Below are positions 25,346 to 40,600 of a stretch of 64,000 nucleotides of DNA, piece by piece (the first letter of the stretch is position 1; the number at the start of each line of letters is the position of its first letter). The position numbers and the translations under genes were made by a program. The notes under the pieces are model-generated. The model saw only the letters and a program-made list of their open reading frames with translations, was not told where the DNA came from and did not search any database. The DNA is from Liolophura sinensis (lineage: Eukaryota; Mollusca; Polyplacophora; Chitonida; Chitonidae): NCBI RefSeq assembly GCF_032854445.1, contig NC_088301.1:44697116-44761115 (forward strand), read 5' to 3'.

Positions 25346-26242
25346 AGAGAGTTGTTTTCAAACTGCTTCCATTTCTGCTGCATCACGCACAGATCTACAG
25401 ACAGCTATGTCAAGGGAATGCAGCAGTTTTGGTACATTGTTAGATGTATTTCTGATGCTTTATCTGGAGTTCTCTGGTTTCTTCTGTTAAAAATTGTCAG
25501 AATTGATACATTCCTTCATAGTGATTACAGCAGTTTTCAAAACACTGATCTGTTACACAAACATATGAAATGGTATGTATTGCAAATAACTGGATCCTTA
25601 ATCAGAAAGTTCCACTCTGATCAGTTAACTCATTTAGGAGATGGGTATCTGTTAATAACATTTATGATCTGAGACCACTGTTTCAGGCAGTAGTTTTCCT
25701 GGCCCAGTTAGGTAGGAGGTTTTTGTGTGAGAAATGATGTTAAAATTAATGGTTGAGCTCTGATATAGTTAACCTGCAGGCTTAATAAGTTATTATGGAA
25801 AAATATTTAAAGAATTCAAACATTATTTAAGCATTTTAATGAAATTAAAAAAATCTGTTCTTAGCACGACAATATCTCAGTTTCTAAGTTACAGTATGGT
25901 TTATTTTTGTTTCCTGTTTCTTCATCTTAATGAATTACATTTGGCTTGGAAATTTGCGTTTCTAATTATATTTTAGATAAAAGTTTTGTACATAAAATAT
26001 CTCCAAACATTGTTAATTTGGACACATTGTGGATGAGTCTGCATGTTGTTTAAACTTGTACCATGTGATAAAAAGTTAATTTAATACAAATTGTTTCATT
26101 TAAAAAAATGAAATCATGTACATCTATGCCTGCAATTAGTCTGTTGAAATCTTTGCTTAATTAAAAAAATGTAATGTGGCAGCTGACATTTTTCATGTTT
26201 ACACTTGTTATTGTTCAAATTTGAAGGCCGTTTGGTGCTTTC

Positions 26243-26248
26243 AATAAA
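26243..26248 (+). promoter_or_regulatory. Candidate polyadenylation signal for RAD52
   Basis: AATAAA about 900 bases after the RAD52 stop, followed by GT/T-rich sequence (TGTCTTTGTGTTTCC). Closer AATAAA words were not obvious in the 3'UTR. Confidence 0.4.
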
Positions 26249-27374
26249 AGAAATGCAATGTGCGCATGTCTTTGTGTTTCCTTGGAATTATGAAAAGGAC
26301 AGTAAAGTATCGAAGTCTTTCACAAGCTTATGTGGTCGTTGACTTCAGGTGAATTGTCAAAGGGTAGAACCTGTTTAAGGTTCCTCTTCCAAAAAGCTTA
26401 CACGGTATAGTGTACTTGCTGGAAGTGATCCAAGGAATGGTAGTTTTGGTAGGTCTTTTTTTTTTTATGTCACACCCGAGAATATTTCGCTTTATACTTG
26501 CATATTCATATAGCTGTCTTGATATTTCATTGGTCGATCTGACTTTTGTGAGGAGTCATTATTTTTCACATTGCAGGTGTACTTCCCAAACATGTTTTTA
26601 GACTTGTTCACCAAAAGTTTAATTGGAGTTTGACAATCTGTATAGCGTGTGTACCTTGCGTCCAATAGAGTGTCAGTCTGTCAGAAAAGTATTTCCTGGC
26701 AGGTTCTTGAAAACAGTTCGCCAACAATTTTTTCCTCTCCCCCACATGATCAATGGCGTCACTGTCGTCACATTGAATAAAGCGATCAAAGAATCAGGTT
26801 AATTTATTGCACCATAGTTAAGCAATACCTTGTCAGCCAAGCTAGCTGAAACATATTTTACCCCACTGTCAGTTGTGGGTCACGTGCAAATATTCATGTT
26901 AGTACAAAGGGCCTTTCAAACGAGTGTATCGCATTGCATTTACTTCCCTGAGAAATGCACCGTCTTGATGTTCATTTCTCCACATAAAAGAATCTGAACT
27001 TGTTTATGTGTTAGGTTTGTTTTGATGATTTATACATGTAGATGAAGTTTCCAGATTTCCTTCTAGACAGTGCTGTTTCATAGTTTATGGATAACACTTT
27101 TGTTATCACAAAACTTATACATTTCTACATTTATGTCATGAAACCACTTCATTCACACGCAGCTTTGACATTTCTAGGTCACAGATTGCTAGTGATAGGT
27201 CTAAAATTGAGCTCTGCAGAGAAGAAAAGGGCAGCATGAAATTTGCTGTTTTTCAATTTCTATATGCCCCTGCCATTAGGTGTAGCATATTATTCATAGC
27301 GATTTTTCAATTTGTATTTGTGTCCAGGCTATAACTCCAACAGTTTTCTGTGTACAATTTTAATTTTTGGTGGA

Positions 27375-27426
27375 TACATACATACATACACACATACATA
27401 CATACATACACACATACATTCATACA
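27375..27426. repeat. CATA/CACA microsatellite
   Basis: About 50 bases of ATAC/ACAC repeats in the RAD52-POLR1G interval. Open frames reading YIHTHIHT come from it and are not genes. Confidence 0.9.
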
Positions 27427-28531
27427 AAGATGAATATGTGTCACGACTCACATTTGTCCATTTTGACCAAAGCTGTCATGGTCAGCCATTTTCCTTATAG
27501 ATGTGATTTCATGTCCAGGCTGCAATTCTGGAAAATGTTTTCCGCATATTTTCATTTTGACACCACGCACAGTTGTTATGGTAACCACATGCCTATTATC
27601 AATGCCCATGAAGATTCTGCTCAGGTATTCCTTTATACATTTCAAACAAATGCATTTGTTGGGACTTATGTTTGCGTTTAGCTAAACTCTTCTTGCTTAA
27701 TTTTTTGGGGTAGAATAGACTTTAACCCCATACAACTATCACAAATTTTTCATCCAAGCAGAAAACTATAGTATTATAAACAATGAATTTTGCAGACAGA
27801 ATGAGCCAATGCAATATGTATGGAACGAACACAACGGTGGTTAGATATTTAATGCTGATAATGCTTTTTTACAATGAAAAAAAAAAAAATTAACTTGAAT
27901 AATGTTTCAGACAAGTGTGAAAACATTTAAATCATAGGTGGGTATAATGTAGTAACTTACCTGTTAAAAGTTCATAATTTTATAAAAAAACACATTTTTA
28001 ACCCTTCACAACCACACATTGCAGGTGATTAAGAATGTACGTAAATTTACGTAGTATTGACTTCAAAACGACAAGTGTTTCTCCATACCCCGTAGAATAT
28101 ACTTCTGAATGTAAGTAATTGGTCCATCGTGTTTGTACAACACCACTTTAACATTAACCAAATGGATTCAACCATGCAACTTCTGGATGAAATCATCTTT
28201 AGTACTTAGAATTACAAGTGAAAAGAAACATCTAGTTCAAGAGAGGTCCTTCTGGCACTTCATATTGATCCTAGAAGGATTTGGCATCAACCAGAGCTTC
28301 TCTGGGTTTGATTAAATCACTTTAAATTTCTGGTCTCATTCTTATGCCAGTAAAATTAGTTCCCACCAGGAAAAGTGAACTTAGGAGTTTTTAATGATAT
28401 TGTCAGTAGTTCCTACATCAGACAATCAACCTTGAACCATAGGTACATGTGGCAGCAGGTCAGCCCAACAATGATCTCAAAACTAATCAACTACACGGAC
28501 TGATGTAGTGACCTGACACAATCTTGTTACA

Positions 28532-28641
28532 CTAATAAGAATGTTCTTTGTGCTTCTTCTTTTTCTTTTTCTTTTTGTGGGCACCTGATGGTTCATGATG
28601 GTCATCAGCTAGGACCTCTGAATAACGGGTTGCCGAAGATT
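28532..28641 (-). CDS. POLR1G: POLR1G last coding exon
   Basis: Phase 1 entry after TTTTACAG, reading ESSATRYSEVLADDHHEPSG then AHKKKKKKKKHKEHSY and TAG. It has the same layout as the repeated exons (acidic part, then lysines) but is longer. It resembles the exon at 33,121-33,222 in its start (ES) and upstream TTTTACAG. Confidence 0.85.
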
Positions 28642-31600
28642 CTGTAAAATAAGTTTGAAATCTAATTTATGAAAAATAAAAAGAAACAACTTTTAAAAAA
28701 TATCTGTGACTTTGCTGATAATAATGAGATTACAATGCCTTGCACAAGGTATTTGCTGAAGACCACTTATCTTTCTCTGATATGGTATGCATATCTATAT
28801 GTTGCTTGTGGGAAAACAAAAATCTTGATAATGGTGTTAAACAACAAACAACCAAATAAATATTAGACATACTCTACACACCAGTAAATTACTACCAGAC
28901 ATAATCGTACGCTGGCAAATTACTAGACATCAAGCTTATGCTCATTTCCTCTCATACTAGGAAGGCCTGCTAGCAACCTGCTGATGGTTGTGGGTTTCCC
29001 CTGGTGTCTGTTTTGTTTCCCTTGCCGTTGTAGAAGTGAAATATTCTTGAGTATGGCAAAAACAGCAATCAAATAAATCTAAAAATTAATACATACAGAT
29101 ACTATCAGACATACACTAACTGATCACAAGAAGAACCTGTCAAATGGCAGCTAAAATGAGAGTGGCCGAAGCCTAAATGTAAGCACTTTGTAGTACTAGA
29201 TTTCAGTATCAGGTTGTTCTGGCAATAAGATACGGAAGCATAACAGAGAGAAATGGCTAGTCTTGTTTATTAATACATACCAGACTGATCTTGACTGTGC
29301 TTTGTTTTTTTCCTTCCAAAAACAGATGGTTCATCATCCACATCTGTATAATAATCTGAAATTTATAGCAAAAAGTCATGCCACGCACCGTCAGTCACAA
29401 GTGGTACTCTTAAGATCTAAAACTTGAAGTTTTTTTGTAAGGATTTAATTTTTTCCACTTTTGCTTACAAAACAAACACCTATGACCACAAGGATGTTTG
29501 GCTATGAAACCATTAACAGAAGACTTCCTAACAACTTTATTTGCACTACCACTATAATCACTAGCCGTTTTTGCTGGCAGTACAATGAGTGAGAAAACGA
29601 ACTGTCTAGAAATGGATGCAATAAGAGTTAAGGTGACTGTAGTTTTATTTAATAATACATACCAGACTGATCTCTGATCTGCTTCTTTCTTTTCCTTTTA
29701 GTAACAGGCCGGCTATCATTCACATCTGTGTAATAACCTGAAATTTATAGTAAAGTCAGGTCTGTCACAAGTGGAAGATAAACTAACGAAGGCTATCAGG
29801 CCAAGAAAAGTTGATTTTCTGTGTCTATGATTCACGACATTCTCCACCAGAAAAAACATTTCTGTCATCCGTGAATGTGTTGCACTGCATGCAGTTGTTC
29901 CCCTTTGAGGAACACTATGGCATTTAAAATCGGGAGAATGATTCTTCCTTTATATATGACTACCCTAATTACTCAACCTTTTCGCAAATGTAAGAGCAAC
30001 TCTCAGTGCAATTTTTACCTATAATACCTTCGATAATACCTTTAGAATATGCTTGAATAAACACTTTGTAAACATGTGAAAATGTTGACGACTTACAGTC
30101 TATATTATACATGTAAGCCAGGTTTAAACTAAGAAAAGTTGGCAGCTCGAGGCAGGTTTATGTTTACATGACTAGCGCAAAAAAGTAACCTGAACTGAGC
30201 CGGATCCATTCCAGAGTTTTTTTTCTGATACACCAAGTGGTCTAAATTATAATGTTCAGTCCGCCGCAAACGCCCAGATGGTAATCAATGTCTCACGTCC
30301 ATAGTAATAACTGATGTGATAGGAGCAAGTTTGTGCCTTCTATAGGCAAATCTTACACTATATATACTGACTGACATGTGAAAGCAAGCAGCCATAAATT
30401 GGTGAAATAAACAAAGCAAGCGTCACACCTAAAGTTAACTTTAGGACAACCATTGCCATCACTGAAATAGGAAGTACCCTAATTCTTCCACCTTTTTAAC
30501 CACCTGTCCAGGCCAATCAATATTTTAAAAGATTGTGAGAACTACTGGGTGAACAGAAATAATTTGCAGTTTTTAATAGGAAGCTTGCATCTTCAATGAC
30601 ACAAACAAATAATTTTAGCTTCAATTCAAAATAAATGAATGTATAAATTTGAAAGAAAAAACTGGTTTAGAGGTTGAAGATTTACAGCAGAGCATATATG
30701 TTATTAATCAAAACAGTTTTATGTAAAGATGTGCTTCTTCATCCACATCTGTATAATGATCTGAAACTTACCTGTATAGTAAAAGTCATTTCACACACAC
30801 ATACACTTCCTTGGTCACGAGTGAATCTCTTAATATCTAGAACTTGTCAGCGTTATTAGTGAGTATTTGGTTTAAATGACTTTCAAAAGAAAAAGCAACG
30901 GCCCCAGAAGTGGGTATGGCAGGTAGTAGTAACCAACCGTGGCGTGATTTTTGGGAGGCTTATAGTGAGGGACACTGCAATTTTCTTTGATAACACACAC
31001 CAGATTGACAGGTGGGCTATCATCCACATCTGTGTAATAGTCTGAAATTTATAGTGAAGGCTCACATCACACACAAATACATTGTGTCAATCACAAGTGA
31101 GTGAGTAGAGAACAGGCCCTTAGCGAGTGGTTGAAGCAGTTGCCTTTCAATTGCCTGGAGACACAAGATACTGGTTCAAAGCCACCCTTGGACAGGGAAG
31201 TCGATTCCACCATTCTCAGTGTGTTTGGTAGGTTTAGTAGGTACAAGTTGCATTAAGTTTTATTGTGACACTTCTTCTCATGTTCAGCAGTTTTCCTGTA
31301 AATTTCCTACCACCATACATCATGACATGTTTACCTATAAATAGAAATGTGAGATTTATTGTTCCTGTGTTTGTATGCACTGGAGTAGGTAGAGCTGAAA
31401 TCATATAGAGAGATCATGGCATACGTCTCTCTACTTATGTATGTGTAATTCTGATTATACATACCAGACTGATGTCCACTATGCTGTTTCTTTTTCCTTT
31501 TAGTAACATCATCCACATCTGTGTAATAATCTGAAATTTAGTTTCAAGTCAGATTACACCTACACAGATGTACACTTTCTTCAGTTACAAGTGGAACTCT

Positions 31601-34600
31601 GAGAGCTACAAGCAGTGAAGGTTATTAGGGGACAATAAGTTAATTTTCTCAAGCACTGCTTGCATGACACTCACCACCAACTTCACAGTTTTGGCACCAT
31701 ATCTTTCTATAAACTTGTACTTTCAAAGGCATTAGATTCATCACGCACATAGATAAGCCTCCTCTCAGTCAAGAAAGCTGTGTCTGCTAAAGTAGGCAAC
31801 AATTTTAAGCCAGTTTTGAGCTACCTGTCCTAACAACCATCGCCATGAATGCACAAGTCAAATGAATAGTTTATAAAAGGAGGTTGTGAAGTACATGCAA
31901 AGAAAAGGTTTCATGCACGCTTAACTTTTGTAATGGAAAATAGAAATAAAATCTTTCACCCAAAAAAATGCCTGAACAACAAAGAAACAAATTTGTGTGG
32001 CCTTACATGATTATATACTTTTTATAAGGAATAAGGAATGGTGACTGTGACATTAAAGTGGCCCATGTTATAATAACGAACAACAGTATTTTCATTTACT
32101 AGTACCACAGGTATACAGGTATGTAAAATATATAAATAATAATATAATATTTCAGACTATATATAGCGTGTTATATGGTGCAGTGCATTTCAACATACAT
32201 ATTCCTTCCAGTCTGTCTAGCAACTGAAACTATGTTTAGAAATGGGTATGGCAGGTGGTTGTAAGCAACTGTGACCTTATAATGGGAAGCGTTACAGGAC
32301 CGGACAACTGTAATTTAATTTAGTAAAACATACCATATTTATCTCGACTATGCTTTTTTTTCCTCCTTTTAGTAACAGATTGGTAATCCTCCACATCAGT
32401 ATAACAATCTGAAATTTATAGTAAAAAGTCACATCACACACAGGCATACACTGTCAGCCACAGATCACAGGTCTCTAACTGCAGAGTGTAAACTGGCGGG
32501 TGTTGTTACAGGTAGTGAGTGGGGAGCGGGCTCTGACCAAGTGGTTAAGATGGTTGTACACGGAATTTGTAGATTTCACCACTCTTGAACGACAAAAATT
32601 GTGGAACTCTTAAAAGCTAGTGAGAATTATTAGTCATTAGGCAGCAGGCCATGAAAAAGTGGTTGAAGTGGTTGCATTTTAATTGAGTCATGGCTCCAAC
32701 TGCAAGTAAAATATGGTTCTCAACTCACAAATGGCGACAGATTGAGACACTGTGGCAAGTACATGTGTATAAAGAAAGGTTACTGCAAGTGTGTCAAATC
32801 TATTGACAAGGCATACATAAAAAGATTATGGTGATTATGTGCAACTTTCAGCCATTGCGTCAGCACTCACTCACCCCAATGGGAGATGGGAGGCTCCTGG
32901 GTCATAGCGCCACGTGGGCGTGCTAACCCTCTCGACCACAGAGGCTCCAAAACCGAATAAAAAGTCACGTCATAATCTGTCCTCAACTAATAGCAACATA
33001 ATAATTTTTAGACCAGCATACAAAAACTCTTTCAAGCATCTGCAATAGAAGACTACAACATGCTTTATAAATTTAATATGTGATTTTTGTTTTACTCAAG
33101 ACGTTTACAACATATCTAACCTCTTTCTTTTTTTCTCTTGCGAACATCTATTGCTTCATGAGGGTCATCCTCCACTGAGGATTCATCAACTATGACCTCA
33201 GTCTGATGGACCATGGGAGATTCTGTAAAATGAAAGTCAGTTTACACCTATACTAAAGCAGAAGCAGATTTCAATAAAACATACAGCATATCGTGTTGAT
33301 GTACCATATGAAATGAATGCAGAATAAGTGACAGAATTATTGGTATTAACAGCAATCTTGATCAAATCAAATCATCTATAAACTGTTAAAATAAGAATAC
33401 TAACAAATCAAAAATGTTCACAAATATGTATAACTGACAGAAGCTTCTAACCAGCACTTTCTTGGATGCATTAGAAGCCAAACTCCTCGGGGACCTTAGC
33501 AAAACTGTAGTTTAAAAGCCATTTTTACATCCTAAGAAGAAAGTTAAGAAGCTTTTATGCACTTGTACATGTTAGGCCACACAATATACTCCATATTAAG
33601 TAAAAACATTTGCCTCAGCCAGCACAGGCCCAATAAGTGAAACTTGATCCAATAAATACAAGGAAATGTATGTAATACATTATGAATTTTCTGGCATGTG
33701 TTTCATCCAGAATTGTGGACTTGATGGGATTTTTTTGACGGGTTACTTATTTGACAGTTTCGCAGCATCAATCTTTAATGAATACGTAAAAAGCTACCAA
33801 GGCAAACTTAAATAAAGACAAAGAAACCTGAAAAACTACCATGTTCATAACTAACAAACCTTACTCTGTGAATTTAAAATACCACATACCAGACAAATGT
33901 CTTTTGTGCTTCTTTTTCTTCTTCTTGCTGTGTTGTGAGCCACTGTTCCTTACGGGAGACCCTGTCAAGGAAAAAAACAAATGCAAATCAGCAAAGATTA
34001 AGATATTCCCTAAAACCTCAAAAACTGAACAGGGAAGAAACTACATTAGGGGGGGTTGTCAATCTTTAAATGTTTCAATGAAAATGTTATTTAGATAATC
34101 CACGCGGAATAATATTCTAAGTGTATGACAATATAAATACCTTCGGTAAATATGAAAATGTTATGTTAAAATTTATAAAACAGTTCATATTGAAACATTT
34201 TAAAAACTTACAATCATTTTAACACTATAGATAGTAAAGTACCAGTCTCGTAAGTACTGCAAAAAAAAAATAACTTGACCTAGTCTTGGGAAAGTACAGA
34301 AAATTTGATTTGATTAGTGAATAGGGATTTGGGGTCAAAAATCTCTAGTGTAGCCTCCTTAAGCACAAAATGTGGTAGTGGCTAAAACATCCTTGCTTAG
34401 AAGTATATTTGTAAGCCAGTTTCATTATATCTTGTAGATACATATATAGTATTCTAAAATAATCCTCAACAAAAGGGGTAAGACTTTACCAGGCCAAACA
34501 CCAGGCTAATTCAAATCACCACATTTTTACTGGAATTACAAATTTATAAGTAACAATTATTAAAACCTCTATGAAATCCTACTTGAACTGAAACAGGGCT

Positions 34601-37600
34601 TCAGAATGACTTATCATTTTAGTCTGAAAGAATGCCAAATCTACATCTACCAAATCACCTGGTGTCCAGCAGGCAGTCCGAAGTTGTCTACTGGAGCCAA
34701 TCAGCGCCCAATCCACCTTAGCATGTTGTGCAAAGACTGCTGAACTGATCTATAAAGTTTACTGGACTATCCAATGAGAGCCAGGAAATGTCCATCATTA
34801 AGAGCATGTCTCCATGTGTTGTACATTCCAAATGACTTACCTGACCCTAAAGGTTGAAATCTAGCTTTCAATCCTTCTGGTAGTGGTTTAGGTGCAGGAA
34901 CTATTGCCGCTGGAATTAAGACTGGAGGGACTGCCACTGACTGGACAATGCTGAGAAGCCCACGGATTTCTGAAACTAACCATGGATTATTTAAGTTTTG
35001 ATGTTGTTATTTGAGATTTACACTCAAATTTACATTACAGGTGTAGAACAGATTCTAGAGCTGAAAATTGGGCTGGGACCATTCTGAGACCAATGATAGG
35101 CACCAAATCTTGATTGAACAACCAAGCTTTTCAAATAGCAATTTTCATTGCAATCTCTTTAAAAACTTATTTAACACATAATGCACATTCTAGAGCTTTC
35201 ATCTTCGTCGAATCCTTAAAACACTATGCATTTTATATTAAATTGTTTCCACTCTGTTTCACAACACATTTATTTAAAAAAAATATTAAAACTGTTTACT
35301 TGAGTTTATTAATGTGATATGCTCTATTCAACAGTCACAAAATCATGTTAATAGCTAAAATGAAACTTATGTGTCACAGAGGAAGAGTGAAACAGGTTCT
35401 GGAAAACCACAGCCAAACAGCAGCATCAGGATTTAGGAGATGGACCTGAACAAACAACTTGTGGTGTTTCAGTCTGACATAACCTCTTCTTAGATTTTAT
35501 GCTCAGTTCAACCGAGTAATCAGTACCAAATCTGACCAATGTTGAGTAGAAGAGTCTACAAATTAGTTTGTAATTTAAAACCATTTCACATTTTTCCCAA
35601 CTATTCTGGTTACATGATGTATCATTAAAGGCAAATACAAATCTATGGACGAATCATAAAAACAGTTAAAATTGACAGAAAACACTTATTTACAACTCTT
35701 AACTGAGACAAGACACACTTATACATTACACAACAAAGTAGCATGACAGTAATCAATCATTTCTGAAGATCCTGTTTAGCACCAATCCATTTTTTGATTA
35801 AATGTGGCCAAATCATAAACACTTTCATTGTCTACTTTTGCAGTGGTCCACTGGGATATAATCACATGGGTATACAACATATTCCCCCAGTTGAAGTGAA
35901 GATCAAATTTTAGAGACCAAACACCCAATACAAGAATAGGCTTTGTACCTGCAACCATCTTCTTACTATTGGATACGACTGGTTGAACGTTGATCATCTG
36001 AAAGAAATCAAAAGATATGCTTAAAAAAAGTTAATAGTCTGAGGGGAGAAACATCTGACCTCTAAATTGTTAAGCTCAATGTTCTGTTCCTGTACATTAA
36101 TATGCAATCCTAAATGTATTAAGCATTCATATTTGTGGTGAATAGCTGGTTAATTCATGCTTCTATAATGAGGCATAATCATTAAATTGAAATTATCAAG
36201 ATCATTCTTATCGGTCCCCCATGGGATCTCATAGAACTCTCCTGTTTACATAACTTAAAAAAATGAGACAAATAACTGTCAAAAAATATTATTTTTGAAA
36301 CTTATTGTTTCCCATGCTTCTTTGCTTGTAAGTTACCATGTTTATTGATACCTTCCAAGATACACTGTAACACCTTTGTAAGATCAAAAGCTCTCAGAAC
36401 CATAAAAAATGAGTAGCTTAGTAATGGACAAAAGTAATGCATCGTTTGAGCTGGAGGCTTATTTCATTGCCAACATATATTGAAAAAGACATGTCAGACT
36501 TACTTCATTAGTTCTTTCTTTTGATGCTTGTACTTCAAATGAGTTGTTCCCCTGTGACAAAAACAATAAAATAAAATAAACAAGACACACAACATGAATA
36601 AACCACTCTTATGAATATATCACCAAATATCACTTAGTAGACAGAAAGATGGAAACAATTCATTACTTGCTTTTGGCGTATACAGTATAACACTGTCTGT
36701 GCAAGACAAAAATATTCTAATCATTACTTTTGCAATACGAAGTGTGCAACAAAAATCACTCTAAATGACAATCATTACCTACAACACCAAATGTGCAAGA
36801 CAAAGTGTACATTACTTGAAATACAAGGACCACTCAGTTTAGTTACAAACCTTCATGTGGAGAATAATGGACAGCATTTCAGTAGCTTACTTATTTTGAG
36901 CTTAATTCAAAACAATTAACAGTGTTAAATCAAGTATTTCCACTGTGAGTTCAAGCCCAGCTCAAGCTGGCTTCTTCTCTGGCCGTACCTGGGAAGGTCT
37001 GTAGCAACCTGCAGATGGTTGTGAGTTTCCCTCTGGGTATGCCGGTTTCCACCGACCATAATGCTTGCCGCCGTTGCATAAATGAAATATTCTTGAGCAC
37101 GGCATGAAACACCAATCAAAAAAAAATACAATAAATACAATGATTATTAGTTACTTCTGTGTATCATGAACAAAATAACTGAACTCGTCTATTGCCCTTT
37201 TAATTGCATAGATCTCCTTGGTTTTAATAGATCTACATATTCCATGGGTTAACACATTTTATCTTTTGTTAACTGCATTCAGCAATGATGGCTAACAGAG
37301 TTGGGCTGCACCAGCTATGTTTGTGTTAATGAACAGTCTCTTATTATTCACAAATACATGAGCCTAGGTCATATGCAGTCAGAATTACTTCTGGAAACCT
37401 ACTTTTGTAGCCTCATGTTTTGACCTGATGAGCACACCAGATGTGAAAAGACTGTGCTGTAGGTTTAATGAAAAGAGTACAGGTGTGTATTTCTGAAAGC
37501 TAAACTGGGAAGTATGAAAAGTTTCAGATCTAGGTTCAAAACAAAATTAAACACCAAGAGAGCCAGACAAAGCCACCTGTACACTAGAAATTTTCAGCCA

Positions 37601-40600
37601 TGTTAGATCTGAGAATATTTCCATTTGTTTTTATTTGCTGTGTACGATATACATGTATCTGTACAAAAGGAAAGACTTAAAGTGAGCACAAAGTCTTCCA
37701 CTAAAGCTGAAGTAATTAATAAAGTAGTATTCCACAAATGTTCTAAAAAATTTTAAAAAATTTTACACTGCTTATCAACAAAATAAATAGCAAATAATTG
37801 GCAGTACCTAGCCACTCATTTGGTGACACAATTTTGCAACAAAATGAATAGTAAACAATCGTCAGTACCTAACCACTCATTTGGTGACGCCATTTTGCCA
37901 TGTTATAGCTATCTAGAGTGACGTCACAAAACCTAGGAGTCCCCCGTACCATCGGTATTATGTGACAATATGACGAGAAGATACAAACAAAAATGCCGGA
38001 TACCCAACCAAAGAGTATCAGCATTGTCCTGTGTTCAAAGGGGTGATGTTTCTTTTAGTCTGGCACTTGGTTGAGGGTTTTCGTGGACACAAGTGTCATG
38101 TTTTAGTGGTTCTGCTCGTCCTCGTCCTGCATGGGTGAAAGCATTTGGTCTAGCTGACTGTAGCCACTTTAGGGAATTTACCGAACATAGCAGGACCTTC
38201 TCATTGATAACACTTTCATTCAGATTTTGGGAAGATGTTTTTGTAATAAATCTGAATTTGCAAGGAAAAATAATACAAAGTCTTAATATTTTTCTTTAAG
38301 CAAAGACTCTTCAGAGGAGGTTTTCTTGCCAGCTCACCCTGACAAGTTACTGCAGTATCCTGCCCAAACATGTACGCATTGTGACCGGAGCAGCAGTTCT
38401 CAGTTCCCTGCTCACAAATGTGTGGTTCATGTGTGCATCAGTTTAACATTTACACTAACTGCAATATCCAATTTATTGCATCGATATCTATCTATCCGCT
38501 ATAACAAACCAAACTGAAAATCTACAGCTAATAGTTTTTTTGACATGACAGCGAATTATCACGTGACGCTTTCAGCAATAGTGGTTGGCCAAGTTCATAA
38601 GGGCTTCTACAACATGGCTGCTCGGAGCGAATTGTTCGTCAGTGCCATATCCTCAATGCTGAACTTCATCTTCTCGGCTTTCAAAACTTTATAGAATTTT
38701 TTATGTATTTTTCTGTGATAGCTGTATCCTATATCAGTTTTCTATATAACGTATATATAATGGCAAACATTACGTTCATTTTAAATACTGAGTGTAAGGG
38801 TCAATTATCTGTAAACAGTCTGTCACTACTATTAAAAAGAAAATTACCAATTCTGATGGTCCTAGTGACTGAACACCTTGGAGAAGCAGAGCTTTCCCTT
38901 TCATGTTGTTTAGGTCAAGCTGAAAAGATAGCAAAGAAAGAAATCTATGACATTTCAATCACTTCTGATACCAGTATACATGATAGTTGGTAATTCCATT
39001 AAATTACAAAGCGGATTTAAATGGAAATCACCATTTTGAATACACTTACATATGCATGTATTAATCATTGTACCTACATGCTTATGATATGTTACACATG
39101 AAATGGAATTCTATCTTTATAAGGAATGCTTTATCATGTCACTGTATAAACGGTATGTACCTGACTGAAATTTAAATAAGCAGTACAGGTATATATCCCT
39201 GAAGAGAGCCCTAGTTCAAAACTGCAATGCAGCTGAACTGTAACAAAAAAACACCATCTTCTTTTGGGGTGGTGGATGGGGGTGGTGGGAGTGGTGGTGA
39301 GTGGTCAAATATCAGTAGTGATGAAAACAGAATATCACATTTCTTTCCAGCTTTTTGGAAAGATATGAGTATGTTGTTCATTAGATGGTCTAAGCATGTG
39401 AGAAAAAAAAAACTGAATATCCCTACAGTCACACGTATCTTGTCTAACAAGAGCAGACCCAAAAATCAGAGAGAGCAAGTGAGTGCTTGGGGTTTAACGC
39501 CGTACTTAACAATCTTTCAGTCATATATGGACAAAGGAGTCCTTCTGGCCAAACATTACAAGAAACAGGGTATGTGATTTTAACCTAAAAGTTCAACAAA
39601 ACTAAAACTGAACAACTTACCCCAGCTGGTGCACGAACTAACCACAAGTCCGTTTTCTCGGAGGAATCCTCTTCATACCACAGGCATCCTTGATGATCAA
39701 TGTTAAAACCTTCGTCCACTTCCACATTTTCATGATTTCCCGTTCTAGAGGGCGCCTGTTCCTGCTGCCTTCTCAACATTTCTGCTTCAAATGTCTTACT
39801 TATGCCAATATCCTCCTCAGAACTGCTGTCACTGCCAGATCCATTGAACTGATAAATGTCTGTATCTTGGGAAGGTGTTGGTGGTTTGGGAGATGACTTA
39901 GAAACACTAATGCTCTGCTTTTCTGTTCTACGCAAGGGGATTTGCTTTCTCATCAGTTCTGCATGAAATGTTTTACTAATCCCTGTATCCTCCTCAGAGC
40001 TGCTGTCACTGTCTAAGTTTACTGCCAAGGTTGATGAAGTGGACGCTTTGTAAGGAGATGCACCATTTGAGCTTTTCTTGACCATCAAGGCACTGGTCTT
40101 ATTATCCTGCACTGAGGTAGGGGAGCCACTAGGTTTGTCCTTGGTTTCTGTGTGTTTTGTTTTAACAGGACTTTCTACATGTGTTCCACTGGACTTTTCA
40201 GGAGATTTATGTTTCAATTTTTTTGTCTTCTGCTTCCCTTTTATGGGTCCACTTTGAACACTGTCTGATGACCTGAACTCTGAAAAGTCCATGACTGAAA
40301 CTTGCATTTTGTCATCTCCTGGCACACACAATGATTTATGATGAAGAGGAGAAGTTTCTAAATCACTTTCCTCAGAACTTCCTCTTCTGTTTCGCTCTGT
40401 TACCCGAGGTACCCTAGAGGATGACTGTTTCCTCTTTACTCTTTCTTTGCTGGGCACATCCCCTGATTTCTGTACATTTCTGTACTTGTTACTGAGCTTA
40501 GATATGCTAGTTCCAGGGCTCAACAAATGAATCTCTGGGTCAGGTGAATGAATTTTCTGGGTTTCAGTTTTGTTGCCCCTTAGTGACATATGCTGACCAA

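Noticed and set aside
27367-27681. Open frames reading through the CATA microsatellite
   Set aside because: Low-complexity translation (YIHTHIHT), no family and no splice signals.
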